A model generated the notes under the pieces. It made no database searches. It worked only from the letters and a program-made list of their open reading frames with translations, and had not been told where the DNA came from. Below, in pieces: positions 1 through 6,825 of a stretch of DNA of 33,423 nucleotides. The number at the start of each line of letters is the position of its first letter. The stretch's first letter is position 1. The DNA comes from an uncultured Acidimicrobiales bacterium (GTDB taxonomy: Bacteria; Actinomycetota; Acidimicrobiia; Acidimicrobiales; SZUA-35). The stretch covers positions 1 through 33,423 of the forward strand of contig CALEWY010000103.1 in the NCBI GenBank assembly GCA_937925335.1. Direction: 5' to 3'. The position numbers were made by a program, and so were the translations under genes.

Positions 1-264
1 TGCCTTCTCCGACGCTGTTCGGTGGTCCCACTGTTCTGCGGTGCCGCCGGCGTAGAACTGATCACCCTCGATGACGGTCACCGTGAGGCCGTGGCGTGCC
101 GTCATCACATCGACGAGGGCGGCTGCCACCGTCGACTTTCCTGAGCCGCTCCGTCCGTCGATCGCGACGTACATCGGTTGGTCTGTCTGGCGACGCCGGG
201 TGATCTCGTCTGCGAGACGCTGGGCAAGTTCGACTGCGGTCTCTGGGCTCGAGGGTTGATTCAC
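1..264 (-). CDS. P-loop kinase, uridine kinase-like (N-terminal fragment)
   Basis: Only the first 88 codons lie in the window; the rest runs off the left edge. Residues 33-45 read VAIDGRSGSGKST, a strand followed by a Walker A loop of the uridine kinase/phosphoribulokinase type. The stretch TVTVIEGDQFYAGG (about residues 61-74) matches the region of those kinases where an Asp and aromatic residues contact the acceptor. It is therefore likely a cytosolic ATP-dependent kinase of a small molecule; the substrate cannot be told from the fragment. I chose the GTG at 264, because the coding match begins soon after it. An in-frame GTG at 285 would add seven residues. The gene diverges from the methyltransferase at 382, leaving about 117 bp for both promoters. 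Confidence 0.72.
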   Translation of the reverse strand, partial: MNQPSSPETAVELAQRLADEITRRRQTDQPMYVAIDGRSGSGKSTVAAALVDVMTARHGLTVTVIEGDQFYAGGTAEQWDHRTASEKA

Positions 265-381
265 GATCCCGTGAGTCTGCCGCACCAGATAGGTCGAAGC
301 CGTTGATTTTGGTGATCTGCATCCGGCAACGATCAGACGAGCGCGTCGCCCAAACGCCACTCGTGTGGTTCACTCGCCAAC

Positions 382-1032
382 GTGGTGGAACAGTTCGTAA
401 GCCAAGACGGCAGTCCGTTGGCGATGTATCTCGCGCTACCCGCCGGGGATGACCCGATGCTCATTCATCGTTCGGTCGGGGAGGGCACATCGATCCTCGA
501 ACTCGGAAGCGGTCCGGGCCGGCTCACGAGAGTTCTTTTTGCTCTCGGACACGACGTTGTTGCCGTCGACGACAGCGAGGAGATGCTGTCCCACGTCACC
601 GGAGCAGAGACGGTGTGCGGTGACCTGTTCGATCTTGAGTTGCGTCGCAAGTTCGACGTTGTGCTCGCAGCGAGCCATCTGATCAATCATGCCGATTCCG
701 TGATGCGTCGATCGCTTCTCGATGTTTGCAAGCGCCATCTTCGACCGAGCGGGAGTGTGCTGATCCAGCGTCTCGAACCGGGCTGGCCGCCGAACGACCG
801 GAGCACGGGATCTGTCGGGCCCATCGATATGACGTTCACTGTGCGGGCGCGCACGGGCGATGTCGTCGCTGCAGCGATGGAGTACCGGCTTGGTTCGCAA
901 TCGTGGACTCAGGATTTCGAAGCCGTCGATGTCGACGACGGCCTTCTCGACGAGACCGCAGTTGCTTCAGGGTTGCGTGTGGAAGGGCCGCTGAACGACG
1001 CCAAGACCTGGCTGAGACTCGGTCATTCCTGA
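382..1032 (+). CDS. Class I SAM-dependent methyltransferase
   Basis: 216 residues with the Rossmann-like SAM fold. Motif I is ILELGSGPGRLTR (about residues 38-50). The acidic end of strand 2 is VVAVDDSEEML, and motif IV is KFDVVLAASHLINH. The C-terminal half is a beta-rich segment typical of Methyltransf_11/25 proteins of about 200-250 residues, and does not reveal the acceptor. Two adjacent GTG codons (382 and 385) can start it. An ATG at 424 would cut close to the SAM domain and is less likely. A second, unrelated methyltransferase of the same broad class lies at 2855, but nothing links the two. The substrate is unknown. Confidence 0.82.
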   Translation: MVEQFVSQDGSPLAMYLALPAGDDPMLIHRSVGEGTSILELGSGPGRLTRVLFALGHDVVAVDDSEEMLSHVTGAETVCGDLFDLELRRKFDVVLAASHLINHADSVMRRSLLDVCKRHLRPSGSVLIQRLEPGWPPNDRSTGSVGPIDMTFTVRARTGDVVAAAMEYRLGSQSWTQDFEAVDVDDGLLDETAVASGLRVEGPLNDAKTWLRLGHS

Positions 1033-1089
1033 CAATTAGGAGAGCAGCGATGACGCGGCTCCAGTCCACCGCAGAAGCGCCTCAAGTCA

Positions 1090-1521
1090 ATGGGTGCGAG
1101 ACTCGGCTTCATGGAACGACCAGCGATGCGAGTCTCCGGCCCGACCTTTGATTCGGCAGACCCGATCTCACTGGCAGGTTTCTACGAGCGGCTACTCGGC
1201 TGGACCATCGAGGCAAGCGAAGGGCCGCGGCACGGTTATCCGGCACTCGATGGTTGGGCGCTGCTTCGGTCGCCAGAGGGTGACCAAAAGATCGAGGTGC
1301 AGTGGGAACTGCATCATCGACCGCCCACCTGGCCATCGGTGGCTGGTGAACCAACGATGATGGTCCACATGGACATCGGCGTTGCCGATCTCGAGGAGGG
1401 CGTTTCGTGGGCCCTTGCGCAAGGAGCCCGCATGGCCGATCACCAGCCTCAGTCAGACGTGCGAGTGATGCTGGACCCGGACGGCCACCCATTCTGCTTG
1501 TTCCCCGACGATCGCCTTTGA
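1090..1521 (+). CDS. VOC (glyoxalase/bleomycin-resistance) family protein
   Basis: A single vicinal-oxygen-chelate module pair in 143 residues. The N-terminal half reads GPTFDSADPISLAGFYERLLGW, split here by a short acidic loop. The C-terminal half contains HMDIGVADLEEGVSWALAQGA and ends in DPDGHPFCLFP, the standard VOC terminus. Members are usually metal-dependent lyases, dioxygenases or drug-binding proteins. This one resembles the actinobacterial Glyoxalase_6 group, for which few substrates are known. The start is uncertain: ATG codons at 1090, 1111 and 1126 are all in frame, and none has a convincing Shine-Dalgarno sequence. The conserved domain begins just after 1126, so the shortest form (MRVSGP) is quite possible. 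It converges with the GNAT gene, with 15 bp between the stops. Confidence 0.8.
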   Translation: MGARLGFMERPAMRVSGPTFDSADPISLAGFYERLLGWTIEASEGPRHGYPALDGWALLRSPEGDQKIEVQWELHHRPPTWPSVAGEPTMMVHMDIGVADLEEGVSWALAQGARMADHQPQSDVRVMLDPDGHPFCLFPDDRL

Positions 1522-1536
1522 CCGCGGGCGTCGGAT

Positions 1537-1977
1537 TCAGTCGCGACGAAACTGGATAGTTATGACGCCAGGCGCGATCTCCGTCGTCCCGACCTCTTTG
1601 AATCCCTCACCTTCGTAGAGGGCGATCGCTGGCAAGTTCCTCGCTCCGGTCGACACGGTGATCGTCGGCTGGTTGAGGATCGACTGAACCAGTCGACGGC
1701 CGAAGCCTTGGCGAGCGAATGCCGGATCGACGGCGAGGCGGTCGATGTCCGTTCCTCTCTCTGTTTCGTCCAAGGCAATCAGGCCGATCAACGCGTCGCC
1801 CTCAAACGCTCCAACCCATGTCAAAGAAGCGAGTTGAACGACCTCTCGGGTCGACTCGCTCAGCTGGGGTATCCCGCCAAAACCGATGAGTTCGGCCTCA
1901 ACGGCATAGGCCGCCAGCTGAATCTCAACGATTCGTCGGGCTGTCGTTGGATCCGTTGGGTCGATCGGCCGAAGCAT
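1537..1977 (-). CDS. GNAT family N-acetyltransferase
   Basis: 146 residues covering one complete GNAT fold. Motif A, which binds the acetyl-CoA pyrophosphate, is IDRLAVDPAFARQGFGRRLV (about residues 78-97), with the Q-x-x-G-x-G/A pattern as QGFGRR. Motif B follows as NLPAIALYEGEGFKEVG, the usual N-x-x-A-x-x-x-Y-x-x-x-G-F pattern. The acetyl acceptor is unknown. The start ATG at 1977 is 41 bp from the divergently transcribed SDR gene, so the two promoters must overlap or one transcript is nearly leaderless. Confidence 0.85.
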   Translation of the reverse strand: MLRPIDPTDPTTARRIVEIQLAAYAVEAELIGFGGIPQLSESTREVVQLASLTWVGAFEGDALIGLIALDETERGTDIDRLAVDPAFARQGFGRRLVQSILNQPTITVSTGARNLPAIALYEGEGFKEVGTTEIAPGVITIQFRRD

Positions 1978-2018
1978 CGGACCGAGTATCGCCGCTCGAT
2001 CGGCTCTGAAAGACTTGG

Positions 2019-2795
2019 GTGGTGGATCTGGGTTTGCGTGATCGAGCAGTCGTTGTCACCGGTGCTAGTTCGGGTATCGGCCTCGCCGTCTGTCGCACCC
2101 TCGTTGCGGAGGGGGCCAATATCGTCGCGTGTGCTCGTCGGCTGAACGTTCTCCATGGCGCAGTCGGCACCCTCCCCGCAGAGCAAGTTCTGGCGGCTGC
2201 AGGTGATGTGACGAAAGTCAGCGACATGGACGTCGTGGTGGAAGCTGCACTCGATCGTTTCGGCGGAATCGACGGTGTGGCTTGCATCGCCGGGCGCGGC
2301 ACTCACGGGCATGCCCTTGGTCTCTCGGCTGTTGAGTGGGAGCGAGAGCTCTCCGCCAAGATCTCGAGCGTGACGAATCTGGTTCGGTCAGCCCGCCCGC
2401 ACCTTGCCGAGCGGAACGGACGGGTTGTGCTTCTCACCGCACCGACGGGGCGAGATCCAGATCCTGCGATGGCAGCAGTCAGCGCTGGTCGAGCAGCCAT
2501 CGCCAATCTATGTCGGTCGCTCGCTCTCGACCTTGCGCCCGAAGGGATCGCCGTAAACGCCGTGTCGGTCGGGCTAATCGACACACCGCGTCAGCGCGCT
2601 CGATACGACGAGACTGACTCATCGCAGGACTATCAGCGGTGGATCGAGCAGGAAGCACGCTCGAGACGAGTCCCGATCGGGCGACCCGGGACGAGCGACG
2701 AGGTTGCCGCTCTCATCACGCTCGCGCTCTCGCCGGTGCTGAGCTACACCACTGGAGCAACGCTTGCTGCAACCGGCGGCCTCGCCGCTGGCTGA
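2019..2795 (+). CDS. SDR-family protein with replaced catalytic residues
   Basis: 258 residues, the usual length of a classical short-chain dehydrogenase/reductase. The NAD(P)-binding motif TGASSGIG is intact at residues 14-21, and AGDV (61-64) fits the adenine-binding loop. The C-terminal part (IAVNAVSVGLIDTP, then TTGATLAATGGLAAG) aligns with active SDRs. The catalytic Asn-Ser-Tyr-Lys set does not. By position the residues are Lys114, Ala141, Val154 and Arg158, where the YxxxK stretch reads VSAGR. The fold and cofactor site are therefore kept while hydride-transfer chemistry is probably lost. GTG codons at 2019 and 2022 are both possible, with GAAAGA a few bases upstream. It may be a binding or regulatory protein rather than an oxidoreductase. 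Confidence 0.85.
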   Translation: MVDLGLRDRAVVVTGASSGIGLAVCRTLVAEGANIVACARRLNVLHGAVGTLPAEQVLAAAGDVTKVSDMDVVVEAALDRFGGIDGVACIAGRGTHGHALGLSAVEWERELSAKISSVTNLVRSARPHLAERNGRVVLLTAPTGRDPDPAMAAVSAGRAAIANLCRSLALDLAPEGIAVNAVSVGLIDTPRQRARYDETDSSQDYQRWIEQEARSRRVPIGRPGTSDEVAALITLALSPVLSYTTGATLAATGGLAAG

Positions 2796-2854
2796 GACGC
2801 GCTTTGGGACTGCAGACGGTGCTCGTCGACGCTGACGCGTGCGAGACTCGCCGA

Positions 2855-3592
2855 ATGGTTCACGAGTCGGCGAGTGCGGGGTATCAGCGTCAGTCGAGTG
2901 TCTATGCGAGCGTGCGACCCTCGTATCACCCGGACCTTGTCGATCGATTCGTCGAGATGTTTGGCAACGGGGCAGTTGTTGAGCTTGGCGCAGGGTCGGG
3001 CATCTTCACATCCCAGCTTGTTGCCTCGGGATGTGTCCCGACAGCAGTCGAGCCGGTGAGTGAAATGAGAGAACGACTGCACCGAGCCGTTCCGCAGGTT
3101 GTCGTCGTCGATGGGTCGGCGGAAGCCACAGGCCTGGAGGTCAGCAGCGTTGACACGGTCGTGGCTGCGCAGGCGTTTCACTGGTTCGACCACCCGAGAG
3201 CGCTCGACGAGATTGATCGGATTCTGCGATCGGGCGGTCACCTCGTTTGCCTTTGGAACGTCCGTGACGAAAACGTCCCGTGGGTGGCGAACTACACCGA
3301 GATCGTCGATCGCTACGCAGGTGACACCCCTCGTTACCGCACGATGGAGTGGCGTCGAGCGATCGATGACGATGAGCGCTTCGAGCCGGTCGGGGAGTGG
3401 GAGCTGGAGAACCCGGTCTCGGCAACGCCTGATCAGGTCGTGGATCGGGCTCTCTCGACGAGTTTCATCGCCGCTCTTGACGAGTCGACCCAGCGGACTG
3501 CGCTCGAAGCGATTCGAGCGGTGACCGACGATCTCGGTCCAACGTTTGACTATCCGTATCGCTCAGAACTCCAGGCGTGGGTTAGGGCCTGA
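2855..3592 (+). CDS. SAM-dependent methyltransferase (Methyltransf_11 type)
   Basis: 245 residues. The N-terminal stretch SAGYQRQSSVYASVRPSYHP is typical of the ubiquinone/menaquinone-methyltransferase-like group that starts with a YxxxRPxYP motif. Motif I is VVELGAGSGIFTSQL, motif II ends in AVEPVSEMRERL, and motif IV/post-IV is VDTVVAAQAFHWFDHPRAL. HWFD is a hallmark of this subgroup. The C-terminal region (FIAALDESTQRTALEAIRAV) also fits. The acceptor is unknown. I chose the ATG at 2855 because the family match starts about 10 residues later; the open frame continues upstream into the SDR gene, where it is only a shadow. It converges with the gene at 3608. Confidence 0.85.
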   Translation: MVHESASAGYQRQSSVYASVRPSYHPDLVDRFVEMFGNGAVVELGAGSGIFTSQLVASGCVPTAVEPVSEMRERLHRAVPQVVVVDGSAEATGLEVSSVDTVVAAQAFHWFDHPRALDEIDRILRSGGHLVCLWNVRDENVPWVANYTEIVDRYAGDTPRYRTMEWRRAIDDDERFEPVGEWELENPVSATPDQVVDRALSTSFIAALDESTQRTALEAIRAVTDDLGPTFDYPYRSELQAWVRA

Positions 3593-3607
3593 GAGAGCCC
3601 GGCTTTC

Positions 3608-4441
3608 CTAAGGGCGGAGATCGGCGACGATGCCGGCGTGGTCCGAGGGCCACGCGTCGTCGGAGCTTCGAACACCGACGAGTTCAGCGCTGGCCACCCG
3701 TCCGCGAAGACCGACCAAGACGTAATCGATCCGAGCGTTGGGGTTCCCTTCGGGGACGAGCGGGCAGTCTTTGCGCCACGTCCACCCGGGGTCGTTGCCG
3801 TCACCGGCGATGTTCCACGAATCCTGAAAGGCCTGGTCGGTGATGTGTGGGGCCGTCTGTAGTCCGCTGAAACGGCGCATCTCATCGGAATGGGGCTCCG
3901 CGTTCATATCGCCGCACACGATTGGAGCGAGGGCGTCTGTTCCCAACCCTCCGGTTAACTCATGGACAAGTTCGGCCACGGCATTGAGCTGCTCAACTCG
4001 CAGAGCCGATCGGGCAGCGTGGGGCTCAAGATGAGTTGTGACGACGGGAAGGAGGCCCCGTGGATGTTCGATCATGGCTGCCAGCGCGGTCCTGCCGCTC
4101 GGAGGCCAAGGCTCGTTCGGCAGCTCGATCTCCGTTGTCTCTCGAATTGGCCAGCGACTAAGGATCGTGAGGCCGCAATCGAGATCATCCGGGGCATCGT
4201 CGAGACGTGATCTCCAGCGGTCCGGTTGGCGGTTCGGGCTCCACGCAACATGATCGAGGCCAGTGACGTCAGCCAAGTGCCTTGACTGGGCGGTTTCGCC
4301 GGTTCGCCATGATTCCTGCAGCGCAACGATGTCCGCTCCGACCTCGGTGATGGCCGCAGCGATAAGTGGCTGTCGAGATTGCCAGTCGCCAAACCTCCAC
4401 CACAGGTTCCAGCTCAGAACTCGACAGTCGGCATCGATCAC
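3608..4441 (-). CDS. Endonuclease/exonuclease/phosphatase (EEP) family hydrolase
   Basis: 277 residues carrying the ordered motifs of the EEP superfamily, which includes DNase I, exonuclease III and inositol phosphatases. They are LSWNLWW (N-terminal Asn), ADIVALQESW (metal-binding Glu), VVTTHLEPH (His), IVCGDMNAEPHSDEM (the GD-N pair), ARIDYVLVG, and WPSDHAGIVADLRP with the terminal catalytic Asp-His. All catalytic positions appear intact, so it should hydrolyse a phosphodiester or phosphomonoester with Mg2+. I see no signal peptide, so it is probably cytosolic. The substrate is not predictable. The start ATG at 4441 sits next to the core and needs no correction. Confidence 0.88.
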   Translation of the reverse strand: MIDADCRVLSWNLWWRFGDWQSRQPLIAAAITEVGADIVALQESWRTGETAQSRHLADVTGLDHVAWSPNRQPDRWRSRLDDAPDDLDCGLTILSRWPIRETTEIELPNEPWPPSGRTALAAMIEHPRGLLPVVTTHLEPHAARSALRVEQLNAVAELVHELTGGLGTDALAPIVCGDMNAEPHSDEMRRFSGLQTAPHITDQAFQDSWNIAGDGNDPGWTWRKDCPLVPEGNPNARIDYVLVGLRGRVASAELVGVRSSDDAWPSDHAGIVADLRP

Positions 4442-4503
4442 GTTTCGAATTCAAGCATTCGCGGCCGGCCCGTTGCACGCGGGACGAGCGGTTGATGCGC
4501 TGC

Positions 4504-5229
4504 TTACGGCACAAGGCTCTCGGCAACACCTGAGTCGCCGGTCACGACGATGTCGGTGTCGCCCAACCCCAGTCGTCCCCACAGCACGAGCAACAATTGC
4601 TCGGGCTCGCCCGCAAGTGTCGTGTCGGCTGTGATCTCGCCGCCGACGTCAACGTCGAGACGGCCCGGCTTCGTGGCGAGCGTGAGCGTCCACGATCGAG
4701 GTGGCTCGGTTGTGTTGAGCGTGATGGGTGCGGTCAACGTCTGTTTGCCGCGGGTCCGGACAAACACATCGAGAAACTCGTCGATGCCGTCGGCGGCAAC
4801 GGCGGCTGCAATCGGTGTCGTGCAGCCGAGCGCCTTCTCCATGTCCCAGCGATGGACGGTCGTCTCATGGGCTTGGCGCCTACTCCACCAAGCGACCACG
4901 TTTGCCGACCCTGGATTGAAATTCGGACAGTCGCTTTCTTGGTCTGCTGAACGAAGAGTCGTCACGAGTTGCTCGGCGCCAGCATCGAACCAGTCGAGAA
5001 GCTCCTCGCCGTCGAGCTTCGGCTTCGTCGCTCCTGGCCCGTCCATCGAGCGCTCGTCCACGATGCGGGCAGCCCATCGGTGCACACCGCCAAGATGAGC
5101 CACAACATCACGAACCTTCCAGCGACCAAGGTGATCGACCGGCGTTGTCAGATCACAGCCCCGAATCAGCTCGGAGATACGACCGATTTCGCGCTCGACG
5201 ACGTCGACCATGTCGATTTCAGATGTCAT
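4504..5229 (-). CDS. Maleylpyruvate isomerase family mycothiol-dependent protein
   Basis: 241 residues from the ATG at 5229. The N-terminal half is a DinB/MDMPI four-helix bundle: GRWKVRDVVAHLGGVHRWAARI supplies the first metal-ligand His, and RRQAHETTVHRWDME supplies the H-x-x-x-x-x-H pattern. The C-terminal half (about residues 165-241) is the beta-rich MDMPI C-terminal domain. The family uses mycothiol, the actinobacterial thiol, for isomerisation or S-transfer; most members have no assigned substrate. The frame is open further upstream to 5340, but that part overlaps the adjacent remnant gene and lacks family features. The start lies 12 bp after the stop of the HD remnant, so the two may share a transcript. 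Confidence 0.85.
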   Translation of the reverse strand: MTSEIDMVDVVEREIGRISELIRGCDLTTPVDHLGRWKVRDVVAHLGGVHRWAARIVDERSMDGPGATKPKLDGEELLDWFDAGAEQLVTTLRSADQESDCPNFNPGSANVVAWWSRRQAHETTVHRWDMEKALGCTTPIAAAVAADGIDEFLDVFVRTRGKQTLTAPITLNTTEPPRSWTLTLATKPGRLDVDVGGEITADTTLAGEPEQLLLVLWGRLGLGDTDIVVTGDSGVAESLVP

Positions 5230-5240
5230 GAATTCGCTTC

Positions 5241-5486
5241 TCACGATGATTCGGCTGGTGCTGGTCGCAACCAACCGCATGCAACGGCGTCGGCGAAGAC
5301 GTGTTCGCTGAGGGTCGATGCGAACATCGCAAGATGCCACGAGTGTTCGGCGGTGTTCTCCTTGCGTGAACCGTCAGCGATGCGGCTTCCTCGAATCACC
5401 GTCTTCAGACGATCGACTTCCAATAGGAACGAGAACTGCTGTTGAAGGCGGTTGTCGAGTGGCTCGAGCCAGGCATCCGATTTCAC
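5241..5486 (-). pseudogene. Truncated HD-domain (YfbR-like) protein remnant
   Basis: 81 codons from a GTG at 5486. Residues 11-60 (RLQQQFSFLLEVDRLKTVIR, then NTAEHSWHLAMFASTLSEH) match the start of HD-domain hydrolases of the YfbR/5'-nucleotidase type, which normally run to about 190 residues. Only the first metal-ligand His, in TAEHSWH, is present. The central His-Asp motif (usually like LIHDIVEID) and everything after it are missing, and the last 18 residues (VFADAVACGWLRPAPAES) look unrelated. The downstream MDMPI gene begins 12 bp later, so a deletion probably joined the two. The peptide may still be made but cannot be a working phosphohydrolase. Confidence 0.6.
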
Positions 5487-5495
5487 GCTCGAACG

Positions 5496-5659
5496 TTAGC
5501 GGAGAGACTTCTCACCAACAGTCGGGGAACGGCTCGGTTCACGCCTAGTCCGGCGATAGAGGAACGCAGCAGCGAACCCGGCTCCGATCACTGCCAGAAA
5601 GGCTCCGTTCCACCCAACGACAGCATCGTCGCAGACGTCGCTCCGAACGCCGTCAACAT
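5496..5659 (-). pseudogene. Small membrane protein, probable frameshift
   Basis: An ATG at 5659 overlaps the MerR stop codon (ATGTTGA), as expected for a translationally coupled third gene. This frame reads 23 residues, ending in SLGGTEPFWQ, and stops at 5588. In the frame shifted by one base the sequence continues without a stop as FLAVIGAGFAAAFLYRRTRR and on to 5496. Joined, they give about 54 residues with a transmembrane helix followed by a basic cytoplasmic tail. Small membrane proteins with such tails often accompany metal-responsive MerR genes. One lost or gained base near the CCTTTC run at about 5596-5601 would explain it, as would a sequencing error. No function is assigned. Confidence 0.35.
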
Positions 5660-6057
5660 GTGGTGAACCTCGCACACTGGGCGACCACATCGCAGCCGCA
5701 ACGTTGCGCTTCCTCAAGCGTTGCGATGATCAGGTCGAGTTGACTTCGCCGCTCTCGGAGGTCGTCGAGGTGCCGGCTGACGACGCCTGGCCAGGAACGC
5801 TTCTGGTCATCGAGCAGATCCTTGATGACGTCAAGACAGAACCCCGCCTCTTGTGCTCGGCGGATGAAGATCACCCGATGAATCACATCAGTGTCGAATC
5901 GGCGCTTCCCGCCAACTCGTCGCGTCGGTTCGATGAGCCCGAGTTCGTCGTAGTAGCGGAGCACTGAAATCTTGACGCCTGTCGACGTTGAGACCTCGCC
6001 GATCGCCAACTCGGTCTTCGTCATCTCGGTGTCGTTCTGCGGCTGTGCGTCCGTCAT
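5653..6057 (-). CDS. MerR family transcriptional regulator
   Basis: 134 residues from the ATG at 6057. The winged helix-turn-helix begins at LAIGEVSTSTGVKISVLRYY and continues through LGLIEPTRRVGGKRRFD, the standard MerR DNA-binding domain, with a dimerisation helix after it. The tail EEAQRCGCDVVAQCARFTTC holds four cysteines in the place where metal- or redox-sensing MerR proteins carry a CxC...C cluster, so it probably senses a metal or thiol-reactive agent. Its start overlaps the stop of the upstream small protein (ATGA), so the two are translationally coupled. A MerR-type promoter precedes that first gene, making autoregulation likely. The frame is open to 6333, but the extension is a shadow of the upstream gene. 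Confidence 0.88.
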   Translation of the reverse strand: MTDAQPQNDTEMTKTELAIGEVSTSTGVKISVLRYYDELGLIEPTRRVGGKRRFDTDVIHRVIFIRRAQEAGFCLDVIKDLLDDQKRSWPGVVSRHLDDLRERRSQLDLIIATLEEAQRCGCDVVAQCARFTTC

Positions 6058-6359
6058 CGTTGCACTCCGCTCAGAGCGTCGATCACGCCGAGCGCATCCG
6101 GGTTGTTCGAGGTGATCTCGAGAAGCAGTTCGTCGCCTTGGACCGTCGTGGAAAGGTCCAGGAAGGCGCAACACGCTGTCTCCCGCGCAGCAAGGTCTTC
6201 GATCTTTACGCGATGGCTCGCAGGAAAGGCGATCCGTGCACCAGTCAGCAAAGGCTGCGATCGCAGTGCGAGCTCTTGGAGGTCGGCCCATTCCAGCAGT
6301 TGAGACTCGGCGTCGTGAGCGCTCAACGTGCATGCGACCGGTTCTTCGATTGAGGTCAT
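6054..6359 (-). CDS. Small Cys-Cys protein of a MerR operon
   Basis: 101 residues, no membrane segment. The core KIEDLAARETACCAFLDLST (about residues 51-70) has the E-x-x-C-C-x-F signature of small proteins I recall from actinobacterial metal- or MerR-linked operons, followed by VQGDELLLEITSNNPDALGV, a short beta-alpha unit. The paired cysteines suggest soft-metal or thiol chemistry; this is inference. It is the first gene of the leftward operon, has a four-base overlap with merR, and starts at an ATG (6359) that sits almost on the predicted transcription start, so its mRNA may be leaderless. An upstream Cys (VACTLSAHD) and the CC pair are its only cysteines. Confidence 0.7.
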   Translation of the reverse strand: MTSIEEPVACTLSAHDAESQLLEWADLQELALRSQPLLTGARIAFPASHRVKIEDLAARETACCAFLDLSTTVQGDELLLEITSNNPDALGVIDALSGVQR

Positions 6360-6366
6360 GGCTGTG

Positions 6367-6397
6367 ACGCTACGACCTCAGGTCAACCTGAGGTCAA
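6367..6397 (-). promoter_or_regulatory. MerR-type promoter and operator
   Basis: On the minus strand a -35 TTGACC (6397-6392) and a -10 TAGCGT (6372-6367) are 19 bp apart, the over-long spacer that MerR activators compensate for by twisting DNA. The spacer holds a dyad, GACCTCAGGT-tg-ACCTGAGGTC, with two perfect 10-bp arms at 6374-6395. The predicted start of transcription falls at about 6360, one base before the ATG at 6359. This is the expected binding site for the MerR encoded two steps downstream. Confidence 0.8.
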
Positions 6398-6426
6398 GCA
6401 CTTCTTGCAGCCGTAGCCGGAACGGG

Positions 6427-6810
6427 TCATCCATCCGTCGTGAGCATCCACCGGGTGCCGAAGCGGTCTTCGACCATGGCGAACGGGCCATCGATCGGAA
6501 ATAGAACGGTGCCTTGAGAGGCAAAGCGATCGAATGTGACTTGGCGTTGAGCTGTGTCATCGAAGTGCAAGTAAAGCGAGATGCTCGACGTTGCTCCGTC
6601 ATGCTCAGGGTTGTCCGATGCCTTGAGCACAAGATCGCCTGACCGAACTTCGGAGTTGAAGATTGCGGCCTGTGCTTCTGGCGGGACCGGAATGGGCGAC
6701 TCGCCCATGGTCGTCATGACTGTCACCTCACCTTCGAGGGCATCGGCGTAGAAGTTCATTGCCTCTCGGCACGTTCCGGGGAAGGTCAGGTATGGGATCA
6801 CTGGGTTCAT
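6427..6810 (-). CDS. PhnB-like VOC family protein
   Basis: 127 residues of the PhnB/3-demethylubiquinone-methyltransferase-like branch of the VOC superfamily. It opens with PVIPYLTFPGTCREAMNFYA, contains the family's GDLVLKASDNPEH segment, and ends in GPFAMVEDRFGTRWML, the usual terminal motif. Members are small cytosolic proteins of mostly unknown substrate; despite the name they are not shown to act in phosphonate use. Its ATG at 6810 lies only 15 bp from the annotated start of the divergent AraC-type regulator, which is the obvious candidate to control it. It is transcribed towards the MerR promoter but ends 30 bp before it. Confidence 0.85.
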   Translation of the reverse strand: MNPVIPYLTFPGTCREAMNFYADALEGEVTVMTTMGESPIPVPPEAQAAIFNSEVRSGDLVLKASDNPEHDGATSSISLYLHFDDTAQRQVTFDRFASQGTVLFPIDGPFAMVEDRFGTRWMLTTDG

Positions 6811-6825
6811 GATTCGAACCTAAGC

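Noticed and set aside
6363..6400. A transcription terminator for the PhnB-like gene
   Set aside because: The dyad lies within a 19-bp promoter spacer exactly upstream of the MerR operon, and no U-run follows. The promoter reading explains more.
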